From Polaromonas sp. (GTDB taxonomy: Bacteria; Pseudomonadota; Gammaproteobacteria; Burkholderiales; Burkholderiaceae_C), in assembly GCA_028291985.1 (NCBI GenBank), contig JAQGNE010000032.1, positions 1 to 64,000 of the forward strand: a stretch of 64,000 nt of DNA. Direction: 5' to 3'. A program made the position numbers and the translations under genes. Every line of letters begins with the position of its first letter. Within the stretch, counting starts at the first letter, position 1. The notes below the pieces were generated by a model. The model was given only the letters and a program-made list of their open reading frames with translations. It ran no database searches and was not told the DNA's origin. Below, in pieces: positions 34,430-45,511 of the stretch.

Positions 34430-36529
34430 ATGTCACCTCGCCGCCTCTTCGTCACCACCGCCCTGCCGTATGCCAACGGCAACTTCCACATCGGGCACAT
34501 CATGGAATACATCCAGGCCGACATCTGGGTGCGCTACCAGCGGATGCAGGGCCATGAAGTCAATTTCGTCGGCGCAGACGACACCCACGGCGCGCCCATC
34601 ATGATTGCGGCAGAAAAAGCCGGCGTGACGCCGCAGGCATTTGTGGCCAACATTGCGGCTGGCCGCAAGCCCTACCTTGACGGCTTTCATATTGCCTTTG
34701 ACAACTGGCATTCGACCGATGCGCCGGAAAACCATGCGCTGGCCCGGCAGATTTACCTCGACCTGAAGGCAGCCGGCCTCATCGCCACCAAGACGATCGA
34801 GCAGTTTTTTGATGCCGAGAAAAACATGTTTTTGCCCGACCGCTTCATCAAGGGCGAGTGCCCGCGCTGCCATAGCAAGGACCAGTACGGCGACAACTGC
34901 GAGGTTTGTGGCGCGGTGTATGCGCCTACCGACCTGATCAACCCGTACTCGGCACTGTCGGGCGCCAAGCCGGTCCTAAAAAGCTCGGAGCACTTCTTTT
35001 TCAGCCTGTCAGACCCGCGCTGCGTGGCGTTTCTGGAAGATTGGACGCAGGGCGTTGATGCCAGCGGCCGTTCGCGCCTGCAGCCCGAGGTGGCCAACAA
35101 GGTCCGGGAATGGTTCAGCGTACGGACGAATCAGGATGGCAGCACATCCGAGGGCCTGGGCGATTGGGACATTTCCCGCGATGCGCCCTACTTCGGCATC
35201 GAGATTCCCGACGCGCCCGGCAAGTATTTTTATGTGTGGCTCGACGCACCGGTGGGCTATCTGGCATCGCTGAAAAACCTGCTCGACCGGCGCGGGCAGG
35301 ATTTCGATGCCTACATGGCCGACCCGGCACTGGAGCAGTACCACTTCATCGGCAAGGACATCGTGACCTTTCACACCCTGTTCTGGCCCGCGATGCTCAA
35401 GTTCAGCGGGCGCAAAACGCCAGACAGCATCTTTGTGCACGGCTTCCTTACCGTGAACAACGGCGAAAAAATGAGCAAAAGCCGCGGCACCGGACTGGAC
35501 CCGCTCAAGTATCTGAGCCTGGGCATGAACCCGGAATGGCTGCGCTACTACCTGGCTGCCAAGCTCAATGCGAAGAATGAGGACATTGATTTCAATGCCG
35601 ATGACTTCATGGCGCGCGTCAATTCCGACCTGATCGGCAAGTACATCAACATCGCCAGCCGCGCGGCCGGGTTTGTGGCCAAACGCTTCGGCGGAAAACT
35701 GGGCGCGGTGTCGGCCGACGGTGCGGCGCTGCTGGGAAGCTTGCGCTCACAGGCCGATGCCATCGCTGCGCTGTATGACAGCCGTGATCTGGCCAAGGCC
35801 CTGAAAGAAACCATGCTGTTGACCGACCGCGTGAACGCCTATGTCGATCAGAACAAGCCCTGGGAGCTGGCCAAACAGGCTGGCATGGACGCCCGGCTGC
35901 AGGATGTGTGCACGGTGTGCATCGAGGCGTTCCGCCTGCTGACGATTTACCTCAAACCGGTGTTGCCGGGATTGGCGGGCCAGGTCGAAGCGTTCCTCAA
36001 GACTGCGCCGCTGGCCTTTGGCGATGCCGCCACCGCATTGGGTGAAGGTCACCAGATCGGCGACTACAAGCACCTGATGCAGCGCGTGACGCCCGAGCAG
36101 CTTGATGCTCTTTTTGAGGCGCCAGCCCAGGCAGAACAAGCCTTGGTAGCTCCTGAAACCTTAGCACCTGGCGGCGAGGCGATTGCGCCCACGATCTCGA
36201 TTGACGACTTCGCCAAGGTTGATTTGCGCATTGCAAGAATCGTTCATTGCGAAGCGGTCGAAGGCTCGACCAAGCTGCTGCGCCTGACGCTGGATGTGGG
36301 CGAAGGAAAGACACGCAATGTTTTCAGCGGCATCGCCAGCGTCTACCGCCCTGAAGACCTCATCGGCAAGCACACCGTGATGGTGGCCAATCTGGCGCCG
36401 CGCAAGATGAAGTTTGGCATCAGCGAAGGCATGGTGCTGGCTGCCAGCCACGCCGACGAGAAGGCGCAACCAGGCATATACGTGCTGGAGCCGGTAGCCG
36501 GTGCCACGCCGGGCCTGCGGATTCACTGA
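34430..36529 (+). CDS. metG: Methionyl-tRNA synthetase
   Basis: 699-residue class I synthetase. HIGH motif in [14 protein letters not shown], zinc knuckle [22 protein letters not shown] in [14 protein letters not shown], anticodon-binding helical domain (~400-560), and a C-terminal Trbp111-type tRNA-binding OB domain (~595-699, [14 protein letters not shown] ... [23 protein letters not shown]). ATG 34430 ([16 protein letters not shown]) is the family start; a TTG 21 bases upstream is less likely. Divergent from apbC. Confidence 0.97.
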   Translation: MSPRRLFVTTALPYANGNFHIGHIMEYIQADIWVRYQRMQGHEVNFVGADDTHGAPIMIAAEKAGVTPQAFVANIAAGRKPYLDGFHIAFDNWHSTDAPENHALARQIYLDLKAAGLIATKTIEQFFDAEKNMFLPDRFIKGECPRCHSKDQYGDNCEVCGAVYAPTDLINPYSALSGAKPVLKSSEHFFFSLSDPRCVAFLEDWTQGVDASGRSRLQPEVANKVREWFSVRTNQDGSTSEGLGDWDISRDAPYFGIEIPDAPGKYFYVWLDAPVGYLASLKNLLDRRGQDFDAYMADPALEQYHFIGKDIVTFHTLFWPAMLKFSGRKTPDSIFVHGFLTVNNGEKMSKSRGTGLDPLKYLSLGMNPEWLRYYLAAKLNAKNEDIDFNADDFMARVNSDLIGKYINIASRAAGFVAKRFGGKLGAVSADGAALLGSLRSQADAIAALYDSRDLAKALKETMLLTDRVNAYVDQNKPWELAKQAGMDARLQDVCTVCIEAFRLLTIYLKPVLPGLAGQVEAFLKTAPLAFGDAATALGEGHQIGDYKHLMQRVTPEQLDALFEAPAQAEQALVAPETLAPGGEAIAPTISIDDFAKVDLRIARIVHCEAVEGSTKLLRLTLDVGEGKTRNVFSGIASVYRPEDLIGKHTVMVANLAPRKMKFGISEGMVLAASHADEKAQPGIYVLEPVAGATPGLRIH

Positions 36530-36555
36530 GCCGGCACCTGAGAGAGTTTTCCAAC

Positions 36556-36786
36556 ATGACCTTCCCATTAGCTTTACGTCAGCACTCCAAGGCGCTGCTG
36601 CTTGCCGGCTTGCTGGCCGTGTCCAGCCTGCAGGGTTGCGCGGTGGTGACGGTTGCCAGCACGGTGACGTCGGTGGCGGTGGGCACGGCCGGGCTGGCGG
36701 CCAGCGCAGTGATTGGCACGGCGCGCATCGCCGGCTCGGCAGTTGGCGCGGCTGCAGATGCGGTGCTGCCAGCCGCTGAACAGTAG
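36556..36786 (+). CDS. Small Gly/Ala-rich lipoprotein
   Basis: 76 residues: positively charged start (RQHSKA), hydrophobic core LLLAGLLAVSSLQGC with lipobox ending at Cys28, then an Ala/Val/Ser/Gly-rich mature part (VVTVASTVTSVAVGTAG, LAASAVIGTARIAGSAVGAAA). Of the NF038104-like/small hydrophobic lipoprotein kind found in beta- and gammaproteobacteria; function not known. A GAGAG ribosome site precedes the ATG. 26 bases after metG, likely co-transcribed with it. Confidence 0.8.
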   Translation: MTFPLALRQHSKALLLAGLLAVSSLQGCAVVTVASTVTSVAVGTAGLAASAVIGTARIAGSAVGAAADAVLPAAEQ

Positions 36787-36968
36787 GGCCTAAAAAGCAC
36801 GAGCTGTGAAGCAGGCCGGCGCCGCCATCATGGCTGGCCAAGCCCTGCAGCGTCGATTCCGTCCCCTGTAGCGCAGCCTGCCCCGGTCATTGCATGGCCG
36901 GTGGCAGAAAGACCACTGCAAGCCGCTCGCGATGGAAAACGCCGGGACACGGGCGCACAATCAAAACC

Positions 36969-38639
36969 ATGCACCTGCCCTTTCAATTTGCCCGGTTTCG
37001 CCCCCGGCTGCTGTCGGCCATGGCGGGCTACCGCCGCGAGCTTTTTTTCAAGGACGCCGGTGCCGGCCTGACCGTGGGCATTGTTGCGCTGCCGCTGGCC
37101 ATGGCCTTTGCGATTGCCAGTGGCCTGAAGCCGGAAGCCGGCATCTGGACCGCCATCATTGCCGGGGCGCTGATCTCGGGCCTGGGCGGCTCGGCCGTAC
37201 AGATCGGCGGGCCGGCCGGTGCCTTCATCGTGATTGTTTACGGCATCGTCGAACGCTACGGCCTGGCGAACCTGCTGATTTCAACAGCATGCGCGGGCGT
37301 GCTGCTTTTTCTGCTGGGTTTCTTCAAGCTGGGTACGCTGGTGCGCTATGTGCCGGTCAGCATCGTGGTGGGTTTTACCAACGGCATTGCGGTACTGATA
37401 GCGCTGTCGCAGGTCAAGGATCTGCTGGGTTTGGTCGTGCCCAAGATGCCGGCGGATTTTTTCTCCCAGATCAAGGTGATTGCAGGTCATATTGAGGGCG
37501 TGAACTTTCACGCACTGGCGCTCGGGCTGGTCTGCCTGTCAGGTCTTTTCATCTGGCCACGGCTTTTTTCCGTCAAAGAGCGTGACGCCAGCGGCTTGCC
37601 AGCCCGCCTGCTCAAGATGATTCACGCGGTGGAAGGCCTGCATCTCATGCGCGCCACCCGCAAGGCCTCCCGCATGCCCGGGCCTATCGTGGCGCTGGTG
37701 ACGCTTACCGCCGCGTCATACGTTTTGCAGTTGCCGGTCGAAACGATAGGCTCGCGCTTTGGGGGCATTCCGCGCGCCCTGCCAGCGTTTGACCTGCCCG
37801 ATTTCTCATGGGAAACGGTGCGCCTGCTAATTGCGCCGACCATCACCATTGCGTTGCTCGGCGCCATCGAATCGCTGCTCTGCGCCCGTGTGGCGGACCA
37901 GATTTCCGGCCTGCGCCGGCATGACCCGAACCAGGAACTGATGGCGCAGGGCATTGCCAACTTTGTGGTGCCGTTTTTCGGCGGCATGCCAGCCACCGGT
38001 ACCATTGCCCGCACCGTGACCAATGTGCGGTCCGGCGCGACCACGCCGGTGTCTGGACTGGTGCATGCGCTGACGCTGGTGGTGGTGGTGCTGGTGGCCG
38101 CGCCCCTGGCGGTGCATGTGCCGCTGGCCGTGCTGGCGGGCATCCTGCTGTATGTAGCCTGGAACATGGGCGAGTGGCGCGAGTTTGCGCATATCAGCCG
38201 CGCCACCAGCCACTACAGCCTGATCATGCTGGGCACCTTTTTGCTGACGGTTATTTTTGACCTGACCGTGGCGCTGCAGGTGGGCCTGATCCTGGCATGC
38301 GTGCTGTTTGCCCGGCGCATGAGCACCCTGTTTCAGGTGGTCGAGGTCTCGCACACGCCTGATTCGGCCAGCTTTCAGCTGTATGGCTCGCTCTTTTTTG
38401 GCGCGGTGGGCAAGATCGATCCCATCCTCACCATGGTGGAAAGCGCGCCCCAGGGCCTGGCGGTGCGGCTGGATGTGCAGTCGCTGCAGTCGCTCGACAC
38501 CTCGGGCCTGGATGTGCTGGACCAGTTGCAAAAGGCCATCGTGCTGCGTGGCGGCAAACTGGTGCTAGCCGGGCTCAATGCGCAGCCCAAACGGGTGATG
38601 GAGCGCGCCGGGTTTCTGGAAAAGGTAGAGCTTGTCTGA
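36969..38639 (+). CDS. SulP-family anion transporter with STAS domain
   Basis: 556-residue inner-membrane protein. About 12-14 hydrophobic segments from residue ~28 (GLTVGIVALPLAMAFAIASG) to ~430. SulP signatures include IGGPAGAFIVIVYGIV, NGIAVLIALSQVKDLLG and MPATGTIARTVTNVRSGATTPVSGLVHAL. The C-terminal STAS domain (~440-550) has VRLDVQSLQSLDTSGLDVLDQL. SulP proteins carry sulfate, bicarbonate or dicarboxylates; the substrate cannot be told. ATG 36969 precedes the first conserved residues; the longer open frame upstream is Arg/Thr-rich without a match. Confidence 0.92.
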   Translation: MHLPFQFARFRPRLLSAMAGYRRELFFKDAGAGLTVGIVALPLAMAFAIASGLKPEAGIWTAIIAGALISGLGGSAVQIGGPAGAFIVIVYGIVERYGLANLLISTACAGVLLFLLGFFKLGTLVRYVPVSIVVGFTNGIAVLIALSQVKDLLGLVVPKMPADFFSQIKVIAGHIEGVNFHALALGLVCLSGLFIWPRLFSVKERDASGLPARLLKMIHAVEGLHLMRATRKASRMPGPIVALVTLTAASYVLQLPVETIGSRFGGIPRALPAFDLPDFSWETVRLLIAPTITIALLGAIESLLCARVADQISGLRRHDPNQELMAQGIANFVVPFFGGMPATGTIARTVTNVRSGATTPVSGLVHALTLVVVVLVAAPLAVHVPLAVLAGILLYVAWNMGEWREFAHISRATSHYSLIMLGTFLLTVIFDLTVALQVGLILACVLFARRMSTLFQVVEVSHTPDSASFQLYGSLFFGAVGKIDPILTMVESAPQGLAVRLDVQSLQSLDTSGLDVLDQLQKAIVLRGGKLVLAGLNAQPKRVMERAGFLEKVELV

Positions 38640-38673
38640 CGCAGCCGCTTGGTCGCACCGACTGAAACCATTA

Positions 38674-38732
38674 TTTTGCTTCTATATTCATAGCATATAC
38701 CCCATATGAATACTGGGCCGCAGACCTAAAAA
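38674..38732 (-). repeat. Interspersed ~55-bp repeat, copy 5
   Basis: Minus strand TTTTTAGGTCTGCGGCCCAG, TATTCATATGGGGTATAT, then GCTATGAATATAGAAGCA. It stands between the convergent ends of the SulP gene and the ferredoxin gene. Confidence 0.7.
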
Positions 38733-38857
38733 GCGCAATAAGCGGCTTTTGAGGCAAGCACCGACAGGCTACGTTGGCAACAACGTGTTGACATGGCCGA
38801 AAGCAAAAGCGTGCAAGTCGAGGAGGTTGCGTCAGCCCTCTGGGGCAAAGCCAGCCG

Positions 38858-39654
<797 letters not shown>

Positions 39655-39709
39655 CAGCTGATTATCCCGCGCCCGGCATTACCGGCTGCATCAAAAGGCT
39701 GATCGGCGA

Positions 39710-40423
39710 TCAGGCAGCGTCAGCCAGGTCAGGCGCAGCGGTGGCACGGGTCCCGTCCGCACGCTCCAGCAGGTGAAAGTGCACTGCACCGGCCCTGTCC
39801 GACTTGCGCACCTGCAGGCCGAACTCCAGCAGTTCGGCGTCAGCCCAGGGTTTGGGTGCCTCCAGGTAAACCAGCCCAGTGGGATGAATCGCCTGGGCTG
39901 CGGCTTTCAGCGCCGGGGCGTACAGCGCGCTGTCAAAAGGCGGGTCGATAAACACCAGTTGCAGGCTGTCAGCCGGCAAGCGACGCAGCAGGCTGACGCC
40001 GTCGCTGCGCTCGATGCGCACCATGGTGGCTTTCAGCTTGACTTGCAGGGCTTTGAGCTTGTCAACCAGCAGCGGGTCCTGCTCGCCCAGGATGACATCG
40101 GCCGCCCCACGGGACGCGGCTTCAAATCCCAGCACGCCGGTGCCGGCAAACACATCCGCGCAGCGCCAGCCGGTCAAGTCCTGGCCCAGCCAGTTGAAAA
40201 GCGTTTCGCGCACCCGGTCAGGGGTAGGACGCAGGCCGGGGCGGTCGGCCACCGGCAACTTGCTGCGCTTGTACTGGCCGCCAATAATGCGTACCTCACC
40301 GGGCGGCACCGACTTGCGTGCCACCACCTTGCCGGGCTTGTTGCCGGCCCGGCTGCCCGGCTTGGCGCCAGAACGTGCGTCCTGGGTGGGAACTGGCCGT
40401 TTGGCCGCTGCGGTGTATTTCAT
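39710..40423 (-). CDS. rsmD: 16S rRNA (guanine-N2-966) methyltransferase
   Basis: 237 residues with an extra basic N-terminus (~40 residues rich in Ala/Lys/Arg/Pro). Core SAM-dependent fold: VRIIGGQYKRSKL, LRPTPDRVRETLFNWLG, DVFAGTGVLGFEAASRGA (motif I) and the catalytic VFIDPPFDSALY. Methylates G966 of 16S rRNA in the 30S subunit. Its ATG overlaps the upstream M16 gene stop by 4 bases, and coaD follows after 55 bases, the common rsmD-coaD order. Confidence 0.95.
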   Translation of the reverse strand: MKYTAAAKRPVPTQDARSGAKPGSRAGNKPGKVVARKSVPPGEVRIIGGQYKRSKLPVADRPGLRPTPDRVRETLFNWLGQDLTGWRCADVFAGTGVLGFEAASRGAADVILGEQDPLLVDKLKALQVKLKATMVRIERSDGVSLLRRLPADSLQLVFIDPPFDSALYAPALKAAAQAIHPTGLVYLEAPKPWADAELLEFGLQVRKSDRAGAVHFHLLERADGTRATAAPDLADAA

Positions 40424-41781
40424 GGAGTACTGCCCAAAATGACCGTAACCATACTCGAAGGCCGCAGCTTTCTGGCAAACGCTGCCTTCACGTCCGACAC
40501 CGTGATCCGGTCAACCTGTTGCGTCCAGGTGTCCAGGTAGTCCAGCGGCAGGTCATTCCAGGCGATGTTTGAGATATTGCCGAGCAACTTGCGGTTGCTG
40601 TCGATGAGCAGCGCAAAGCCGCCGATCAGGTTGTCCTTGGCCGCCTGCAATTCACCGGTTGTAGGGCCTTCGGCAACAAAATCACGTACCACCTTCTGGG
40701 TCACGTCCAGCGCCTGCCGGGCCTGATCGGGCCGCGTCTGCAGGCTCACGGTGAAGGCGCCCGCATGCAGCCCTGGCGAAAAGCTGCTGCTGACGCCATA
40801 GGTCAGGCCGCGTTTTTCACGCACCTCGTTCGTCAACCGCGACACGAAGCCGCCGCCGCCCAGCACATAGTTGCCCACCAGCAGCGCAAAAAAATCAGGA
40901 TCAGCGCGCTTGTAGCCTGGCTGACCCATCAGCACCTGCGCCTGGGCGGAAGCGAATGGAATCAGCTGCTCGCTGGCCTGGCGCAAGGGCGCCACGTCCG
41001 GCACAGGCACTGGTGCGGGCAGGCTGGCGCAAGGCGTTTGTGGCAAGCGCGCCAGCAGGCGGCTGGCCAGCGCATCGGCCTGCGCGCGTGTCACGGCGCC
41101 AACCATGCTGATGCGCGCGCGGCATGCCACTACGCCGGCCGCATGAAACGCCTGCATGTCGGCCGTGCTGATGCGCGCGACCGACGCCTCGGTCATCTGA
41201 TAGCCATAGGGATGGTCGCCGTACACCGCCTTTGAATAGGCGCGGCCGGCCACACTGGCAGGCCGGGTGTAGGACTCCCGCAATCCGGCCACGATTTTTT
41301 GCTGGTCACGCCGCCACACATGCTCCGGAAAGGACGGCTCGCCGATATGCCGGGCCGCCAGTGCCGTCGCCTTGTCGAGCAGACCAGGCTCGGTCAGCGT
41401 GCGCAGCGAAAAACTCATGCGGTCTGCGCCGGCGCTGCTGCCAAACTGCGCACCCAGGTCCGCCCAGGCTTCGCCCAGTGCGTTTTCGTCCAGCGCGGGC
41501 TGGCCATCACGCGCTGCAACGCCTGAGGTGATGAGCGATGCGGTGGCGCTGGCAAGACCGGCTTTCTCGGCCGGGTCACGCCGGCCGCCGGCATCAAAAT
41601 CAATCTGCACATCCAGCATGGCGATCGACGGGCTTTCGACCAGATACACCCGCGCGCCGTTGGGCTGCACCCAGTGCTGAATCGGTATGGCAGCCCAGGA
41701 ATAAGGGCAAAAGAGAGCACTAGCCCACAAGACAAGAGGGCGTATAGCTATTTTTTTGGTAGCAATTTTCATCGGGATCAT
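40420..41781 (-). CDS. M16-family peptidase-like protein, non-catalytic partner
   Basis: 453 residues with a signal peptide (IRPLVLWASALFCPYSWA). M16 fold throughout (VQPNGARVYLVESPSIAMLDVQIDFDAG; SRLTNEVREKRGLTYGVSSSF), but the HxxEH zinc motif is missing: the equivalent position reads AGLASATASL. Such subunits pair with an active M16 protein as in mitochondrial processing peptidase; that active partner is the gene just upstream. Periplasmic. The ATG at 41781 is followed by another at 41772. Codons for KIATKKIAIR come from an interspersed repeat (41742-41770). Confidence 0.9.
   Translation of the reverse strand: MIPMKIATKKIAIRPLVLWASALFCPYSWAAIPIQHWVQPNGARVYLVESPSIAMLDVQIDFDAGGRRDPAEKAGLASATASLITSGVAARDGQPALDENALGEAWADLGAQFGSSAGADRMSFSLRTLTEPGLLDKATALAARHIGEPSFPEHVWRRDQQKIVAGLRESYTRPASVAGRAYSKAVYGDHPYGYQMTEASVARISTADMQAFHAAGVVACRARISMVGAVTRAQADALASRLLARLPQTPCASLPAPVPVPDVAPLRQASEQLIPFASAQAQVLMGQPGYKRADPDFFALLVGNYVLGGGGFVSRLTNEVREKRGLTYGVSSSFSPGLHAGAFTVSLQTRPDQARQALDVTQKVVRDFVAEGPTTGELQAAKDNLIGGFALLIDSNRKLLGNISNIAWNDLPLDYLDTWTQQVDRITVSDVKAAFARKLRPSSMVTVILGSTP
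41742..41770 (+). repeat. Interspersed repeat, copy 6 (partial, in the M16 signal peptide)
   Basis: TATAGCTATTTTTTTGGTAGCA, the closing AGCTAT-N-TAGC half of the family. On the minus strand it encodes the basic n-region of the M16 partner's signal peptide. Confidence 0.55.
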
Positions 41782-41818
41782 GGCCGGTTGCTGCTGTCGA
41801 CAATCAAGACACGTGGGA

Positions 41819-43327
41819 TCAATGCCGGGGTGTGGCAGTGCCACTGGCGGGCCTGCCGCGGGGCTTGCGGTCAGGGTCGGCCGGCTGCGGCAACAAGGTG
41901 GCGGTGGTCATCTGGTCTTCGCCAAAATAGCGCGCGGCGACCGACTGCACCTCGGCGCTGCTAATCGTGCGCAACTGCGCAATCAGCCGGGTGCCGGCGT
42001 CCAGCGGCAAGCCGGTGACCCAGTTCGACCCCAACTCCCGCGCCTGGTTGAAGATGCCGTCAAGCTTGTAGGTTTCGCCGGCGGCCCATTGCGTTTTCAC
42101 GCGGTTGAGTTCTGCATCGCTCACGCCTTCTCGGGCGATTTTCGCAACTTCGGCCAGCAAACCGGCTGACAGATCAGCACTGGTCTTCCCCTCCGCCGGC
42201 ACGCCGCTCAGCATGAATATCTGCGGGCCGCGCCCCATCAGCCCGTTGGACGAACCGGCACTGTCGGCGACCCGGGGTTTGCCTTCCTGGCCCTGCTCCA
42301 GCGCGCGCTGCAGGCGGGCGCCGTTGTAGCCATCAAGTACCGCCGACAGTACGGTGAGCGCCAGCGCATCGCGACCGGGCGATGCCGCCAGCGCAGCAAC
42401 TGCCATACCCGCAGCCGGCGCGGGCGGCAAATCGGCAGCCTCCACCTTTGGCACCTTGAAGGCCATCGCCACATACGACTGGCTGGCGACCGCCTTGAAG
42501 TCCATGCGGCGCGGGCCGGATTGCTCGGGTTCCAGCCGCGGCTTGCGGGCTGGCACCGGCCGGGCGGCAATGGCGCCGTAGTATTTCTCGGCCAGGCGGC
42601 GTACCTCGGCCACCTTGACATCGCCGGCAATCACTACGGCGGCATTGGCCGGCACGTACCAGCGGCGGTAAAACTCGCGCGCATCGTCCGGTGTCATGGC
42701 GTCCAGGTCGCTCATCCAGCCGACGATGGGCCGGCGGTACGGCGAGGCGGTGAACATCAGCGCATTGGCCAGTTCGAACATCTGCGCACGCGGCGACTCT
42801 TCGGTGCGCAGGCGGCGTTCCTCCTTCACCACCTCAATCTCGCGCTTGAACTCTTCGTCGGGCCATTGGTTGTTGGCAAAGCGGTCCGCCTCCAGTCGCA
42901 TCACTTCTTCCAGGCGCGCAGCCGGAAGCTGCTGGTGGTAGCCCGTGGCGTCCCTGCTGGTGAAGGCGTTCTCGCGTCCGCCCAGCGCTGCCACCCGCCG
43001 CGAGAACTCGCCCGCCCTGACTTCTGCCGTGCCCTTGAACAGCATGTGTTCGAGCACATGAGCCACGCCCGACGTGCCGTCCACCTCGTCCATCGAGCCG
43101 ACGCGCACCCACAGCATGTGCGCCACGGTAGGCGCCCGGTTGTCAGGCTTGACGATCACCGTCATGCCGTTGCGCAGGGTGAACTGCTCGACAGGCGGGG
43201 GCACGGGCGCTGTCGTGGAAGGGATGCTGCCCTGCGCCTGCGAAACCGGTTGCGATAACGCAGGATTTGATGCCAGTGCGCCCGGCAACAGCAGAAAGCA
43301 TGAGGCGGCGCGAAAAATAGGGTTCAT
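41819..43327 (-). CDS. M16-family zinc metallopeptidase, catalytic
   Basis: 502-residue periplasmic protease with signal peptide (CFLLLPGALASNPALSQ). Zinc motif HVLEHMLFKGT (HxxEH), with the third ligand glutamate in EVVKEERRLR about 75 residues on. Two M16 half-domains (~45-230, ~240-460). Degrades or processes short peptides. Followed after 37 bases by the non-catalytic M16 gene, and divergent from ftsY, as in many Burkholderiales. Confidence 0.94.
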   Translation of the reverse strand: MNPIFRAASCFLLLPGALASNPALSQPVSQAQGSIPSTTAPVPPPVEQFTLRNGMTVIVKPDNRAPTVAHMLWVRVGSMDEVDGTSGVAHVLEHMLFKGTAEVRAGEFSRRVAALGGRENAFTSRDATGYHQQLPAARLEEVMRLEADRFANNQWPDEEFKREIEVVKEERRLRTEESPRAQMFELANALMFTASPYRRPIVGWMSDLDAMTPDDAREFYRRWYVPANAAVVIAGDVKVAEVRRLAEKYYGAIAARPVPARKPRLEPEQSGPRRMDFKAVASQSYVAMAFKVPKVEAADLPPAPAAGMAVAALAASPGRDALALTVLSAVLDGYNGARLQRALEQGQEGKPRVADSAGSSNGLMGRGPQIFMLSGVPAEGKTSADLSAGLLAEVAKIAREGVSDAELNRVKTQWAAGETYKLDGIFNQARELGSNWVTGLPLDAGTRLIAQLRTISSAEVQSVAARYFGEDQMTTATLLPQPADPDRKPRGRPASGTATPRH

Positions 43328-43444
43328 AGATCGAAGGTTGGGATGACGAGACCGAATGAGCGGCTACCAGCATGACTACCTTGCGCTGGCGGACAGGCTT
43401 GTGGGCAGCGTTTCATAGAATGATGCGATTCAAAAGCAGAGCCA

Positions 43445-44734
43445 ATGTTCAGTTTCTTCAAGAAAATACTCAAATCCGGTGCGCCACCACCTCCCGTGGC
43501 AGACCCCTTGCTGCCGGCCGCGCCACCCCAGCCGCCCTTGCCTGCGCCGGAGCCCGTACCAGCACCGGCACCAACGTTTCCACTGGCGCCAGCGTCAACG
43601 CTACCGTTGCCCCCTGCGGCCGCAGAGCCGCTGCCGGAACCCGCCCGCGCATCAGATGCCGCTCGGCCGGCTCCTGCCAGCGGCGTGAGTGCCACCCCTG
43701 CCGCACCGATGCCGGGCGGCTTCGGCGCTTCCGGCAAAAGCATGATCGGCAGCGCGCTGGTCACGCCTATCGACATCTCCAAGATTCCGGCGATAGCGCC
43801 CGAACGCGAGCGCTGGTTTGCCAAGCTCACATCGGGCCTGAAGAAAACCGGCTCCAGCATATCCGCGGTGTTCACCGGCACCGAAGTGGACGACGCCTTG
43901 TTCGAAGACCTGGAGTCGGCACTGCTGATGGCTGATACCGGCATGAAGGCCACCACCTATCTGCTGGACGAGGTCAAGCGCAAGGTCAGGGACAGCGGCG
44001 TCACCAATCCGCAGGCAGTTCGCAATATTTTGACCGAAGCACTGGCCCAGCTGCTCCGGCCGCTGGAGAAAGCCCTGGTGATCGGCGAGTTTCAACCCAC
44101 CGTCATCATGGTGGCGGGGGTCAATGGCGCGGGCAAAACCACCTCCATCGGCAAGTTGACGCGGCATCTGGCCAATGAGGGCGCGTCGGTGCTACTGGCC
44201 GCGGCAGACACTTTTCGGGCCGCGGCGCGCGAGCAGCTCAGCATCTGGGCAGACCGCAACACGGTGGAAATCATCAGCCAGGAAGGGGGCGACCCCGCCG
44301 CCGTGAGCTTCGATGCAGTCACCGCCGGCAAGGCGCGCGGCAAAGACGTGGTGCTGGTCGACACGGCCGGCCGGCTGCCTACCCAGCTGCACCTGATGGA
44401 GGAGTTGAAAAAAATCAAGCGCGTGGTGCAGAAGGCGGATATCACGGCGCCACATGAGGTGCTACTGGTCATCGATGGCAACACCGGGCAGAACGCGCTG
44501 TCGCAGGTGAAGTCATTTGACGATGCGCTGCAACTGACTGGCCTGATCGTGACTAAGCTCGATGGCACGGCCAAGGGCGGCGTGTTGGCGGCGATAGCAC
44601 TCTGGTCGCGCGAGCGCAGCCAGGACAAGCCGGACCTCAAACCGGTGCCGGTCTACTTCATCGGGGTGGGCGAAAAACTGGAGGACCTGGAAACCTTCGA
44701 CGCGCGCGAATTTGCACTGGCGCTCCTGTCATAG
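43445..44734 (+). CDS. ftsY: Signal recognition particle receptor FtsY
   Basis: 429 residues. N-terminal membrane-targeting helix MFSFFKKILK, a Pro/Ala-rich linker (15-110), then the NG domain: N helices ~130-215, P-loop GVNGAGKTTSIGKL, DTFRAAAREQL, DTAGRLPTQLHLMEEL, TKLDGTAKGG and the closing GVGEKLEDLETFDA. GTPase that receives SRP-ribosome complexes at the inner membrane. Divergent from the M16 genes. Confidence 0.97.
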   Translation: MFSFFKKILKSGAPPPPVADPLLPAAPPQPPLPAPEPVPAPAPTFPLAPASTLPLPPAAAEPLPEPARASDAARPAPASGVSATPAAPMPGGFGASGKSMIGSALVTPIDISKIPAIAPERERWFAKLTSGLKKTGSSISAVFTGTEVDDALFEDLESALLMADTGMKATTYLLDEVKRKVRDSGVTNPQAVRNILTEALAQLLRPLEKALVIGEFQPTVIMVAGVNGAGKTTSIGKLTRHLANEGASVLLAAADTFRAAAREQLSIWADRNTVEIISQEGGDPAAVSFDAVTAGKARGKDVVLVDTAGRLPTQLHLMEELKKIKRVVQKADITAPHEVLLVIDGNTGQNALSQVKSFDDALQLTGLIVTKLDGTAKGGVLAAIALWSRERSQDKPDLKPVPVYFIGVGEKLEDLETFDAREFALALLS

Positions 44735-44973
44735 CCTCATGTTTTTTCGGAACTATTTCCGGTCTTGGCGACTCTTTTAGAAAAAGCTGCCCGTCCATCG
44801 GTGCTGGGCGTGAAATACCTGATGCGATAGCGCCACGAAGCTCTTGTTTAAGTACCGTGGGGGTTTTACAGTTAGTGAATACGCACTTCGATTTTCCTAG
44901 CCCAGTTGCTGACAGTACCTGTGCCCGTGTAAGCAACAAGCGTGCGTCTGAAGCCAGCTAACGAAAGCATGCG

Positions 44974-45435
44974 ATGCCTACTGCAACCGCCTACACCATT
45001 CCCACCCAAAGCCGCCGGGTTGACCAGCTGCTGGACCACTACGGCGAAAGCCATCAGAACCCGCACAATGAGCTGATCCACTTTGTGGCGATTCCGCTCA
45101 TCATGGTCAGCCTGGTGGGCATGATGTTTGCGCTGCATCCCTATGTGGCCTATGCCTTTGTGGCAGCCAGCATGATGTATTACGCGCGGCTGTCGCTGGT
45201 TTTCTTGTTGACCATGGTGGTATGGAGCGTGCTGATGTTCGCTGTCATTCTGGCGCTCGGCCCGCTGGTGCTGATGGTCAGCGTGGCGGTCTTTGTCGGC
45301 GCCTGGGTCATGCAGTTCATCGGCCACAAGATCGAAGGCAAGAAGCCCTCGTTTTTTGAAGACCTCCAGTACCTGTGGGTGGGCCCGCTTTTTGTAGTGT
45401 CCCGACTCTTTGTGAAGCTCGGTATACGCTGGTAA
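44974..45435 (+). CDS. Mpo1-like (DUF962) membrane protein
   Basis: 153 residues. YTIPTQSRRVDQLLDHYGESHQNPHNELIHFVAIPLIM is the DUF962/Mpo1 start, with conserved His pairs (Y-x-x-x-H-x-N-x-x-N-x-x-x-H) that in yeast Mpo1 hold Fe2+ for alpha-oxidation of 2-hydroxy fatty acids. Four hydrophobic helices follow, and FIGHKIEGKKPSFFEDLQYLWVGPLF near the end carries another His motif. The preceding 240 bases (44735-44973) hold no gene that I can support. Confidence 0.88.
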   Translation: MPTATAYTIPTQSRRVDQLLDHYGESHQNPHNELIHFVAIPLIMVSLVGMMFALHPYVAYAFVAASMMYYARLSLVFLLTMVVWSVLMFAVILALGPLVLMVSVAVFVGAWVMQFIGHKIEGKKPSFFEDLQYLWVGPLFVVSRLFVKLGIRW

Positions 45436-45511
45436 TCTTTAAGCCTGCTGCCGCGGCACTTGCAATCTGCAGGATTCGGCCTGATCTTGTTATTTTGACA
45501 CCCTTGAAGGA

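Noticed and set aside
36145-36175. GGTAGCTCC...CCTTAGCACC inside metG as another repeat copy
   Set aside because: It lies in the variable linker before the tRNA-binding domain, and only two short words match the family.
44872-44970. Minus-strand fragment VAYTGTGTVSNWARKIEVRIH before the Mpo1-like gene
   Set aside because: It could be a decayed C-terminus, but I cannot name a family and no upstream coding part remains.
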